DNA of 64,000 nucleotides, taken from NCBI RefSeq assembly GCF_042477335.2, contig NC_091247.1, positions 232,079,001 to 232,143,000 of the forward strand, in the 5' to 3' direction. Position 1 is the stretch's first letter. Each line of letters begins with the position of its first letter. Source of the DNA: Ovis canadensis (taxonomy: Eukaryota > Chordata > Mammalia > Artiodactyla > Bovidae). The notes beneath the pieces were generated by a model that made no database searches, was not told the DNA's origin, and saw nothing but the letters and a program-made list of their open reading frames with translations. Both the position numbers and the translations under genes were made by a program. Shown here one piece after another: positions 43,841 to 54,161 of the stretch.

Positions 43841-46325
43841 CACCTGGCAAGCTCTCTTCATTTAATAGCTCATAAAAATAAAACAAAAATCACTTTCAAA
43901 TAGCAAGTGATTCTTCTTATTGATTTTCCTCCAGTCAGAGATTCTGGGACCAGCAACCTTTATCTGTGGATTTTCCATCATCAACATGTGTTCCTTGGGC
44001 TTATTTCACTCGGTCGTAAAGGGGAAATGTATGGCACATCACGGGGCGTGTTTTCATAGCCTGAGCGTATACACGGCAAACACCCCTTCCACATTCCATT
44101 TACTTGCTGGGAACCACTTCCATGTGAATTATCTGTCCTTAGGGCTCCAGAAAATGTGTGCCTTTTGGAGGCTGCAGGCGGGGTATCGAAAGAGCTCACC
44201 CTCTGAGCAGAGCCCTTGGTCCGGTGCTGGTGCCTGCGCGGGGAGGCGGGCACAGGTGCGCTCACCGTCCCCGGGCCTGCACACGCCCTCTGGCTGGTGC
44301 TGGGACAGGGCAGGTGTCCTGCCATCCTGCTACGAGCTCGCCTGCCGCTGCCCACATCAGGAGCACAGGCCTCCTGAGACCACCCGTGCCAACGGCCCGC
44401 CTATTGTTGCTGGAGTCAGAGGACACGTTTGCCTGTGCCTGCGCTTATGCAGCTTCTGACCCAAGCCCTCTCGGTACAGTTTGAAAACTAAAGCCTAGAA
44501 AGAGGCAGACTTGTCCGGAACACAGTATGTGAGCAGAGGCCGGTAGGAAGGTGAGGACCCCAGCTCCCTAAGCCAGTTCGCAGTCCTATCCTTCACGCTT
44601 GCTTTGGAAGTGAGAGACCCTGAGTTCCTGGTGAACTCTACCAACCTGGCCCCATTTGGGCCATTATTCGCTGTGCATTTTCATGCTCACACAGGCAGGC
44701 ACAAACAGAAACAGGGTCCATGGTGGGGGACGATGTCAGATGGTAAAGGAAGAGAACACACAGTGTCAGCACTGGGAGCACAGGAAGGGCTGGAGGCAGC
44801 TCTGCCATGGAGCAGGGGCCTGCACACCCCGCGCCTGGCAATGGGCGATGCGTTCAGAAATCCAAAGCGCGAGGGGGATTTTCCACATTCCCTGAGTCCT
44901 GCCTGGGCGTGGGCCCTCTCCACAGTGTTCTCCAGTGAACACTGGCTCAGTCCCACAGTCCACCTTTCCAGGATTTTAAACCCAGGCTGAGCACACACCC
45001 CATTCCCCAGTGTAGACGGTGCTACAGGACAGAAGGACTTGCTTTCCTTTCCTAAACATTGTGTGCTTGCTATCGGACCCCCCAAGGGTTCACTCAGTAT
45101 GCTTGGGAAATCTGTCGACCTTGGTTCCCCACCTTTGACTCCTGTGTTCTGAGAGCTTGGAAAAATGCTTTCCGCTCACAGAGGTCCCTCAGACAAGAGA
45201 GGAGCTGAAGGAACAAGGGCTTGTGGTGGGCAGGAGAGGGCACAGTTGTGGACTCAGAGTCAGGGTTCCAGAAAGGAGACCAGCCCTAGCCGGGTTCTAG
45301 AGGTTCTCATCTGAAAGTGGGAGGAAACCATTGTCCTGTGTGAGCCGAGGATGCAACACGAACGAACTAAACGCCAAAGAGAGGAGAGGAAATGAAAAAT
45401 CAGGAGGCGATTCCCGGGTCTCTCCACAGCCCTGGAAGCCTGCCTGAAGCACGCTTTCGTCTCTGGAACTCTGGAGAGCCTCCGCCTTGAAGACCTGAAT
45501 GAAGGTTCCGGTTAGTCCTGCAATGCTAGCGTGGGCCACCAGGAGGCACCAGGTCGGGGTTGCTGGCTGAGCTTTGCTGGAGCAACTGGAGAGAGAAAAA
45601 GGATGGCGGAGGTCATTGTGGCCATGCTCCCGCGTCAGAAACAGCATGCGCTTCCTAGTAAGAGTGATCATCTCAAGAAACTGACCTGGACGAAAGGGGA
45701 AGGGGAGCCCCAGGATCTTCCCGTTTATTTACTCAGCACCCAGGCTGTGAGTACTCACTCTATGCCAGGTGACTCAGTGGTACCGAGGACAGTGCTGAAA
45801 ATGACCAGTGGCCCCTGCCTTTCAAGGAGCTCTCGGTCTGGAGTGAGGAAAGAGAAAAGTATGGAAACCAGACGGGAAGGAAAAGAACAAGAGCTCTACA
45901 GAAAATAAAAAAGGGCGTTGTGAGGGAGGGCTTGGAGTCACTGGTCAGGAGGGTCTAAAAGGCCTTGCTGCGGTGACCAGGCTGAAGGGAAGGCGCTGGG
46001 CCTGCACAGTTCTAGGAGAAGCGCGTCTGAGAGCAGGCAGCCCTTACACAGAAACATGGGGGCAGCAGTGAGCCGCCAGGTGAGGCTGGGAGTGTGAGCG
46101 CTGTGTCTGGAGGGAGGCTGGTGGGCGATGGTGCTCGGGGGTGGGGTCAGTTCCTGGTTCCTGGCAGACCGTGCTTTTTGTTCCTCTCTGACAGCATTAC
46201 TCCAAGACTGCACTCTTAAACCTTGCCTATTAAACTCCTCACAGTCTGTGAGCCAGAAATGGCTTACTTGGGTGTTTCTGCCTCAAAGTCTCTTTGCTGC
46301 GGTGGCAGATAACTCAGCTTATATT
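43841..46325. other. Unassigned intergenic stretch with possible MIR and an L2 tail
   Basis: No gene recognised. About 44,462-44,600 resembles a MIR core (GAAAACTAAAGCCTAGAAAG, CACAGTATGTGAGCAG) at low confidence. 45,722-45,880 is listed separately as L2. Overlapping frames at 43,981-45,085 lack domains. Confidence 0.4.
45722..45880 (+). mobile_element. L2 LINE 3' end fragment
   Basis: Collinear with the L2 3' end: TTTACTCAGCACCCAGG, CTCTATGCCAGGTGAC, AGTGGTACCGAGGACAGTGC, ATGACCAGTGGCCCCTGCC and AAGGAGCTCTCGGTCTGGAG. Ancient. Confidence 0.7.
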
Positions 46326-46774
46326 ATTTTGGAGCTTCAAAATCATTGCAGATGGTGACTGTAGCCATGAAATTAAAAGATGCTTGCTCCTTGGAAAAAG
46401 AGGTATGACTAACAAATACAGCATATGAAAAAGCAGAGACATTATTTGCCAACAAAGGTTCTTTGAGTTAAGGATATGGTTTGCCCAATAGGCGTGTATG
46501 AACGAGAGAAATGGACTACAAAGAAAGCTGAGAACCGAAGAACTGATGCTTGAAAACTCTGGTGTTGGAGAAGACTCTTGAGAGTACCTTGGCTGCAGAG
46601 AGGTAAAACCAGTCCATCCTAAAGGAAATCAGTCCTGGATACTTACTGGAAGGACTGATACTGAAGGTGAAACTCCAATAATTTGGAAATCTGATGAAAA
46701 GAAATGACTAATTTGAAAAGACCCTGATGTTGGGAAGATTGAGGCAGGAAAAGAAGACAATAGACGATGAGATC
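46326..46774 (+). mobile_element. Diverged BovB 3' fragment beside the USP17L array
   Basis: Recognisable BovB blocks in order: TTTTGGAGCTTCAAAATC, GGTGACTGTAGCCATGAAATT, GGTGTTGGAGAAGACTCTTG and GACCCTGATGTTGGG. It is the most diverged BovB in the window and lacks the tail. The 70 bp from here to the array edge at 46,845 is unassigned. Confidence 0.85.
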
Positions 46775-46844
46775 AAAGGATGGAGCCAACAAAACCAAGG
46801 ATATTAGACTGAAAACTCTGAGACTATGCTAAGGATACGGAAGC

Positions 46845-46960
46845 CTGGCCCGAAAACCTTGCCCTCCGGGTAAGACGTTGAAGGGAGCCGGACACGCACC
46901 TCCCCCATGCTCAAAAGCAGCCCCCGGGTCTCTGCAAACAAGGCCCACGAGGGTTTCCAT
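46845..46960 (-). pseudogene. USP17-like 5' remnant at the array edge
   Basis: Only the first ~38 codons survive, starting at the ATG complementary to 46,958-46,960. The reading begins METLVGLVCRDPGAAFEHGG versus MENLVGLACRDPGAASEHGG in the complete genes (N3T, A8V, S16F), then runs into non-array DNA at 46,845. The catalytic domain is absent, and the 201-bp deletion just upstream removes the GC box and E-box seen before the other copies. It cannot encode a protease. Confidence 0.93.
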
Positions 46961-49900
46961 CTCCTACCTGCAGCTGCACGCCGGTGCCTCCTTCCCTCAG
47001 ACCTTCGTCCAAAGGGCTCGGGATGCAAATGATTCGGGGCCATTGGGCCTTCCAGCCTTGCCCACTAGAGATTCACTGCGGGCCTTCCAAGTTCAGCACA
47101 CAAATGCGGGCTGCAGAGGAATGCCGTGGGCTCACCATTCACATCCTAACACACTTGTGCAAACATATGTATGCCCACCTACCCTCTCCCCTTTAGGGGT
47201 CTCCCCACCCCAGACCCCTGCCTGACACAACCCCTCCCCAGACAACAAGAAACCCTTGTCTCAACTTTGCTCTCCAGTGAGGTCCGCTCCGAATTCTAGG
47301 ATTTCTCACTGGACACTCTCCTGGCGTTCAGGGTCCTGGCACCAAAAGCTGCTGGGAGAGGGGCACATATGCTTCTCTCCCTTCAGGGCCGTTGGTCAAG
47401 CCCCAAAGCGAGCTCATTCCGAAAGGCATAGGCTTGCTGCAACTCTGGATTCATCGCTTCAGCTCCTTCTGTGTCTCCCTGGCCTATTTTCCTTCCTTTT
47501 CCTTCTTCCGTTTGTTCTGATGGTTGTTGTTGTTGTTGTTGTTGTTGCTCTCATTGTTTGTTTTGGGTTGTTTGAGGTGGTTTTTTTTTCTTTTTTTTTG
47601 GTTTTCCATTTATTTTTATTTATTTATTTTTTAATTTTGTGTTCATTTTGTTATTTTTTTGTTGCTTTTATTCTCTTTTTATATTTTATATACACTAGTG
47701 GACTCATACAGTCGTCTTTCCAATTCCAGGGCTCAAGACGCCTTATAACTCAAGGTATACAAAAGGTTTCCCTCCTGGAGGAGGATGACTGTTGCTTTCC
47801 TTCTCGGTGTGGGACAGGTGTGTTTGTTTGCTCTCCCGTCCTGGACATTATGCTTGCCTTCCAGGACGATGGGGGTTTCACGGTCCATGGGTTCCACGGT
47901 CCATATATAGCTGAAGCGTTGATTCCGTGGACCCTTACTAGGAAAGAACGGCCCTGACCCTGCTTTCTGCCTTAGCCTCTTGCACCCCTCTCCCCTCCCG
48001 CTTCCCCATCCCATCCCAGGACCCTACCGCTTTGTGCTTTATTGTCCAAGTGCTCACACCCTTGCTGTCCTCTTGCCTCCTTCCCATGGCACAGAGAAGC
48101 GAGATCAGCCAGTATTTTTCTCGCTTTTGCAGGGATTTCCCCCAGCTTAAGGCCATCTTCCCACTCGATCTGCCACGTCGCTCCGGTCGCCGTTCTTCCC
48201 CTTTTTCTCCTTCTCCTTCTTCCTCTTCTTCACAGGGGGTGGGTGGGGCAAGCAGTAAGTCCATTGGAGACGATGGGGCGGAGGAAGATGGGTGGTGATG
48301 ATGAGGGAGGGCTGTGGGTGGCTCCACGTCCTCGCGCGGGGCACGCTTGTTCGTGTTCTTGGGGGAAGATACTGCTCATCATTCTTTTTCCAATCCACGT
48401 GTGGAGGGCATGGTGTGCTGTAGGGAACCATGCGGGGAAAACGAGCCATCGGAACGTTCTCTCTTGCTTGCCACGCCGCCTCGCGCAGTCAGCAGCCAGA
48501 GTTGTCCCTCGAGGTCTGAGATGTTAAACCGCACATTCCCGGTGTGCCCTTTGCTGGAGGGTTCGGGGTTCGCGGCCGTCAGCCAAGAAACAGAAATGAA
48601 ACGCAAGAGGTGATCGATAAAGGTCCTCAGGCGCCCCTCCACCGGGTCACGGGAATCATGAGGCAGTCGAGAAAGCAGCTAGGGGAGGACAGTTTCCCCA
48701 CCGCCCCAGGCACTTTGGAGGCCGGCCGCATCTCCTCACGTCCAGCGGCGTGTGTCCGGGGCCCAGCTGGAAGACACAACTGACTGCCAGGCAGGACGGG
48801 CAGGGTCGGAGGTCCAGTTGTCTTGCTATCCCAATCTAGGGTAGGCTCGGGCCTTTCCTCAGTGCGGGGAGGACCTTTGCTTTCGGAAATGAACGCTGCG
48901 CGACGGATCTCCACCTAGGCCCCGGTGCACAGCTGGTGGAGAGGTTTCTTTGGGACTAGTTGGCTCGCCTTTCTCCCCTTGGCCTTCGTGTCGGTGCTGG
49001 TGGTGCCGGTGGTGGTGCTCATGGCATCGTGGATCGCTTCTCCTGTTTGGCACTTGGCGCTTCTCCAGCATGCTCCTTGCACCGGAAATGGAGCCCCAGG
49101 GAACTCTGCGGACGAGCGTCCTGCCGGGGACGCACAGATCCCCGCCTCATTCCTGCCGGACCCTCTGCCTAGTAGCCCGAGGCCTCCCGAGGACAGCCAC
49201 CCATAAAGACTGCTTGCCCATCTTCCCCCCCCGCCCCCCCCCCCCGGACGCTGCTCGACGTCTGGGGCATTTTCGAGAGCCTGGCCGGCCGGAAGGACAC
49301 GGTGCGTGGACCTGCACCCGCTCTTCCCTGCACCTCCCCGCCGAAGGGCTCCGGACATCCCTCGCAGAAGTGGCAGGCCCTGGCACCGTGCTCAGACCCG
49401 CTCACGCACCCCATTCGCTCCGCCGACTTCCCAGCAGAGCCAGCCCTCGAGAGCTGAGCCGCTCGGGCACAAACCCGTTCCCAGGGAACACCGAGACCCC
49501 GGGCTCACTCCCGGCCCCGCCTTTTCCCCCCGGAGGCCGCATCGTCCTCACCGCCAGAGAGGAACTCGCTCCTTGTCGGCACTCTTGGTGCGTCGCCCAG
49601 GGCGTGCCCCATGCAGGGTGTGCCTGGGCGTCTGCACGCGTGTGCATCAGAGCCGGCCTACCGCCACAGCCCCAGAGATGGCCGCGGCTTCTTGTTCCTC
49701 CCCTTGGTCGCTCTGGCCCTCCCGCTGGCACAAGGACGGTGGCCGACGTCCGTCGGCCCCGGAGGCGGGGTGTCCGTGCTGGGACGGTCGAGCCGGTGGT
49801 GCTCCTGGGCGGGCGGCGGGCGGTTTCTCCCTCCTCCGTGTCTGGACCGGTGAATCACGACCGCGCCGGCAGGCAGGGCAGCCTGGATCTTGCGCAGCTC

Positions 49901-51143
49901 CAAGGCCGGCTTCGGTCGGTTGTGTTCTTGCAGGCGTCTCCACTGCTCTAAGCTCATCCCTTCGGCCTCTGTGTCCCCCGGGGAATCCTGCGACCCAGGA
50001 GCTCTGCCGCTGGCGTCTCCTGCAGGCTGCCCGGGGTCTGTGGGGTCAGCCCCGAGGGGGGCCACTGCCCCTCCCCCAGCGCCCCCTTCCCACGCACCCT
50101 CCCGGGCGTAGAACAGGACGTAGGCGCTCTGGCTCAGGGCAGCGGTCTCGTCACAGGCGGTCACCTTGGCATCGTCCATCTTATACCACTGGCCGTTGCC
50201 CGCTCGGACGTAACAAAAGTAGTGTCCTCGCTCACAGCTCCACCCGGAGTGCACCAGCACGGCATAGAGCACATAGCCCAGTGGCCCTGCCTTCCGCTCA
50301 GACGTGTAGGGCTGCACGTCCAGGCACTGGGGATAGCGCACCTCCTGAGCCCTTTTGGCCCCGCTCAGCTGTGTGAACCGCTTCAGCACCAGCACCAGGA
50401 CCTGGGAGGTGCTGTGCAAAGTCAACCTCTTGGTGGCAGGCACCTTCCGGAGACAAACGCCACAGTCATAGGCATTTTCCGCCTCCAGCTTCTCGGGCTT
50501 GACCAGCTCTCTCAGAGCTTGCTCCACACTCTGAGCCGCCGTGATATCCAGGCTGATGTCCAGATAAGGGTCGAACGTGTCCGAGACACCGAGGCAGTGG
50601 AGACACTGGATCTGAGACCTCCACGTCCCCCCAAAGATCTGACGGATGACGCCGGTGTCCTCGGAGGCGTGGCCCGACGGCTGGGATGCACTCAGGCACC
50701 CTTGCTGCATGCCACTCAGAGTGAACATCAGAAACTCGTGGGCATCTTCCTGCTGGTGTCTGTGGAAGCCCGCCAGCAGGTCCCTGTGGGGCCGGATCAC
50801 CTCTCCCGCGTGAAGGAGGGCTCGGGTCACGTGAGCTCGCATGGCACAGAGCGTGCAGGAGCCGCCGGCCGGACAGAGGGTGGCGTGCTGCCGGGACACC
50901 AGCCAGCTGGCCAGGGGCGGCGTGTGGCTCAGACACTGCAGCGCCGCATTCACGTAGCACGTGTTCCCCAGATTCTGAAGCCCAGCGCCCACCCCCCACG
51001 GCCCCCTCCAACTCAGGGCGACTTTCTGGCCAGGCGCCAGCCCCGCTGACCCGGGAGCCAAGTCACCCCGCTGGGGGCGCCCGACTGCCGGCGACGGCCC
51101 CTCAGGGACAGAGGGTCCCCGGGGGGCATCCGCACCAGCGGCG
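46845..51143. repeat. USP17L macrosatellite unit 1 (array edge, with deletion)
   Basis: The homology to the other units begins at 46,845 (CTGGCCCGA...). This unit is 4,299 bp instead of 4,504, mainly because the counterpart of 51,309-51,509 (201 bp upstream of the gene in other units) is absent between 47,009 and 47,010. From 46,845 to about 48,410 it differs from unit 2 at many sites and small indels. From about 48,415 rightward it is nearly identical. It contains the complete gene at 49,658-51,259. Confidence 0.95.
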
Positions 51144-51259
51144 CTGGCCCGACCACCTTGCCCTCCGGCTAAGACGTTGAAGGGAGCCGGACACGCACCT
51201 CCCCCGTGCTCAGAAGCAGCCCCCGGGTCTCTGCAAGCAAGGCCCACGAGGTTTTCCAT
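49658..51259 (-). CDS. USP17L: USP17-like ubiquitin-specific protease, copy 1
   Basis: A 533-residue, intronless C19 cysteine protease of the USP17/DUB family, expected to remove ubiquitin from substrate proteins. The Cys box reads GLQNLGNTCYVNAALQCL with catalytic Cys101. The QEDAHEFLMF motif is at 170-179. Zinc-type cysteine pairs are C219/C222 and C266/C269. The His box SCERGHYFCYVRAG has His346, and WYKMDDAKVT has Asp362, completing the triad. The C-terminus has a conserved SLEQWRRLQEHNRPKP segment and a basic GRARATKGRNKKPR tail resembling human USP17 (human protein about 530 residues). The start ATG has G at -3 and +4 and begins a full-length protein. It is GC-rich, one gene per 4.5-kb unit, transcribed leftward. 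Intact, so potentially functional. The exact member name cannot be fixed. Confidence 0.97.
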   Translation of the reverse strand: MENLVGLACRDPGAASEHGGGACPAPFNVLAGGQGGRASAAGADAPRGPSVPEGPSPAVGRPQRGDLAPGSAGLAPGQKVALSWRGPWGVGAGLQNLGNTCYVNAALQCLSHTPPLASWLVSRQHATLCPAGGSCTLCAMRAHVTRALLHAGEVIRPHRDLLAGFHRHQQEDAHEFLMFTLSGMQQGCLSASQPSGHASEDTGVIRQIFGGTWRSQIQCLHCLGVSDTFDPYLDISLDITAAQSVEQALRELVKPEKLEAENAYDCGVCLRKVPATKRLTLHSTSQVLVLVLKRFTQLSGAKRAQEVRYPQCLDVQPYTSERKAGPLGYVLYAVLVHSGWSCERGHYFCYVRAGNGQWYKMDDAKVTACDETAALSQSAYVLFYAREGAWEGGAGGGAVAPLGADPTDPGQPAGDASGRAPGSQDSPGDTEAEGMSLEQWRRLQEHNRPKPALELRKIQAALPAGAVVIHRSRHGGGRNRPPPAQEHHRLDRPSTDTPPPGPTDVGHRPCASGRARATKGRNKKPRPSLGLWR

Positions 51260-51322
51260 CTCCTACCTGCCGCTGCACGCCGATGCCTCCTTCCCTCACA
51301 CCTTCGTCTCCGAAAAGGGCCT

Positions 51323-51530
51323 TGGCCCCGCCCCCCTCCGTCCTTTGGGGGCTTTCCCACCGCCCCACCCCCGCACGTGCAAGCTCCTCATTCGCTGAGG
51401 CGGCCGAGGGCCTGCCCACTCCCACTCCCGCCATCCAACCACCGACACTTTTCTCGGGGAATTCCCCTTGACGAAGCCCCGCACGCACTTCCGACCTGGC
51501 CCCCTGGACCAAAGGGCTCCGGATGCAAAT
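51323..51530 (-). promoter_or_regulatory. Candidate upstream control region of USP17L copy 1
   Basis: Upstream of the ATG at 51,259, reading leftward, lie an octamer ATTTGCAT (complement of 51,523-51,530), a CACGTG E-box (51,374-51,379) and a GC box (complement of CCCCGCCCCC, 51,326-51,335). No TATA box is evident. The same elements occur at +4,504 and +9,008 upstream of copies 2 and 3. In the edge unit the octamer survives (47,026-47,033) but the GC box and E-box are deleted. The regulatory role is inferred, not shown. Confidence 0.45.
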
Positions 51531-52541
51531 GATTCGGGGCCACTGGGCCTTCCAGCCTTGCCCGCTAGAGATTCACTGCGGGCCTTCCAAGTTCAGCACA
51601 CAAATGCGGGCTGCAGAGGAATGCCGTGGGCTCACCATTCACATCCTAACACACTTGTGCAAACATATGTCTCCCCCCCTACCCTCTCCCCTTTAGGGGT
51701 CTCCCCACCCCAGACCCCTGCCTGAGGACAACCCCTCAGACAACAAGAAACCCTTGCCTCAACTTTGCTCTCCAGTGAGGTCCACTCTATGCTTTCTATG
51801 CTTTCTCACTGGACACTCTCCTGGCGTTCAGGGTCCTGGCACCAAAAGCTGCCGAGAGAGGGGCACATACGCTTTTCTCCCTTCAGGGCCGTTGGTCAAG
51901 CCCCAAAGCGAGCTCGCTCCAAAAGGCATAGAATTGCTGCAACTTTGGATGCATTGCTTCAGCTCCTTTTATGTCTCCGTTGCCTTTCGCCCTTCCTTTT
52001 CCTTCTTCCATTTGTTTTGATAGTTGTTGTTGTTGTTGTTGTTGTCGTTGCTTTCTTTGTTTTTGGGGGGGGGGTTTTCGAGCGGTTTTGTGTGTGTGTG
52101 TGGTTTTTTTTTTTTGCGTTTTCCTTTTTTATTTTTTTTTAAATTTTGTGTTCATTTTGTTATTTTTTTGTTGCTTTTATTCTCTTTCTCTATTTTATAT
52201 ACAATAGTTGACTCATACAGTCGTCTTTCCAATTCCAGGGCTTAAAACCCGCTATGAGTCAAGGCATAAAAAAGGTTTCCCTCCTGGAAGAGGATGACTG
52301 TTGCTTTCCTTCTCGGTGTGGGACAGGTGTGTTTGTTTGCTCTCCCGTCCTGGACATTATGCTTGCCTTCCAGGACGATGGGGGTTTCACGGTCCATGGG
52401 TTTCCCATACATAGCTGAAGCGTTGATTCCGTGGACCCTTACTAGGAAAGAACGGCCCTGACCCTGCTTTCTGCCTTAGCCTCTTGCACCCCTCCCATGT
52501 TCCGCTTCCCCATCCCATCCCAGGACCCTACCGCTTTGTGC

Positions 52542-52547
52542 TTTATT
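52542..52547 (-). terminator. Candidate poly-A signal for USP17L copy 2
   Basis: The complement of TTTATT gives AATAAA about 1.6 kb downstream of the stop of copy 2. The equivalent sits at 48,038-48,043 for copy 1. I saw no nearer canonical AATAAA on the minus strand. A weaker variant signal closer to the stop is possible. Confidence 0.3.
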
Positions 52548-54161
52548 GTCCAAGTGCTCACACCCTTGCTGTCCTCTTGCCTCCTTCCCATGGCACAGAG
52601 AAGCGAGATCAGCCAGTATTTTTCTCGCTTTTGCAGGGATTTCCCCCAGCGTAAGGCCACCTTCCCACTCCCTCTGCCACGCCGCTCCGGTCGCCGTTCT
52701 TCTCCTTTTTCTCCTTCTCCTTCTTCTTCTTCTTCAAAGGGGGTGGGTGGGGCAAGCAGTAAGTCCATTGGAGACGATGGGGCGGAGGAAGATGGGTGGT
52801 GATGATGAGGGAGGGCTGTGGGTGGCTCCACGTCCTCGCGCGGGGCACGCTTGTTCGTGTTCTTGGGGGAAGATACTGCTCATCATTCTTTTTCCAATCC
52901 ACGTGTGGAGGGCATGGTGCGCTGTAGGGAACCATGCGGGGAAAACGAGCCATCGGAACGTTCTCTCTTGCTTGCCACGCCGCCTCGCGCAGTCAGCAGC
53001 CAGAGTTGTCCCTCGAGGTCTGAGATGTTAAACCGCACATTCCCGGTGTGCCCTTTGCTGGAGGGTTCGGGGTTCGCGGCCGTCAGCCAAGAAACAGAAA
53101 TGAAACGCAAGAGGTGATCGATAAAGGTCCTCAGGCGCCCCTCCACCGGGTCACGGGAATCATGAGGCAGTCGAGAAAGCAGCTAGGGGAGGACAGTTTC
53201 CCCACCGCCCCAGGCACTTTGGAGGCCGGCCGCATCTCCTCACGTCCAGCGGCGTGTGTCCGGGGCCCAGCTGGAAGACACAACTGACTGCCAGGCAGGA
53301 CGGGCAGGGTCGGAGGTCCAGTTGTCTTGCTATCCCAATCTAGGGTAGGCTCGGGCCTTTCCTCAGTGCGGGGAGGACCTTTGCTTTCGGAAATGAACGC
53401 TGCGCGACGGATCTCCACCTAGGCCCCGGTGCACAGCTGGTGGAGAGGTTTCTTTGGGACTAGTTGGCTCGCCTTTCTCCCCTTGGCCTTCGTGTCGGTG
53501 CTGGTGGTGCCGGTGGTGGTGCTCATGGCATCGTGGATCGCTTCTCCTGTTTGGCACTTGGCGCTTCTCCAGCATGCTCCTTGCACCGGAAATGGAGCCC
53601 CAGGGAACTCTGCGGACGAGCGTCCTGCCGGGGACGCACAGATCCCCGCCTCATTCCTGCCGGACCCTCTGCCTAGTAGCCCGAGGCCTCCCGAGGACAG
53701 CCACCCATAAAGACTGCTTGCCCATCTTCCCCCCCCGCCCCCCCCCCCCGGACGCTGCTCGACGTCTGGGGCATTTTCGAGAGCCTGGCCGGCCGGAAGG
53801 ACACGGTGCGTGGACCTGCACCCGCTCTTCCCTGCACCTCCCCGCCGAAGGGCTCCGGACATCCCTCGCAGAAGTGGCAGGCCCTGGCACCGTGCTCAGA
53901 CCCGCTCACGCACCCCATTCGCTCCGCCGACTTCCCAGCAGAGCCAGCCCTCGAGAGCTGAGCCGCTCGGGCACAAACCCGTTCCCAGGGAACACCGAGA
54001 CCCCGGGCTCACTCCCGGCCCCGCCTTTTCCCCCCGGAGGCCGCATCGTCCTCACCGCCAGAGAGGAACTCGCTCCTTGTCGGCACTCTTGGTGCGTCGC
54101 CCAGGGCGTGCCCCATGCAGGGTGTGCCTGGGCGTCTGCACGCGTGTGCATCAGAGCCGGC

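Noticed and set aside
48950-50376. 333- and 356-codon plus-strand frames in each unit
   Set aside because: Pro/Arg/Ser-rich frames overlapping the USP17L 3' part and spacer, mutually overlapping and without domains. Explained by base composition.
50222-51049. 275-codon plus-strand open frame repeated in each array unit
   Set aside because: It is the antisense shadow of the USP17L catalytic domain. GC-rich coding DNA leaves the opposite strand free of stops. The two changes silent for USP17L alter residues here (R to G, R to C), as expected for a non-coding shadow.
52442-53862. Minus-strand frames of 129 and 147 codons and a plus-strand 161-codon frame in the spacer
   Set aside because: They are low-complexity (poly-Glu, poly-Gly, poly-Leu) and recur only because the whole unit recurs. 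No domain or start context supports a second gene.
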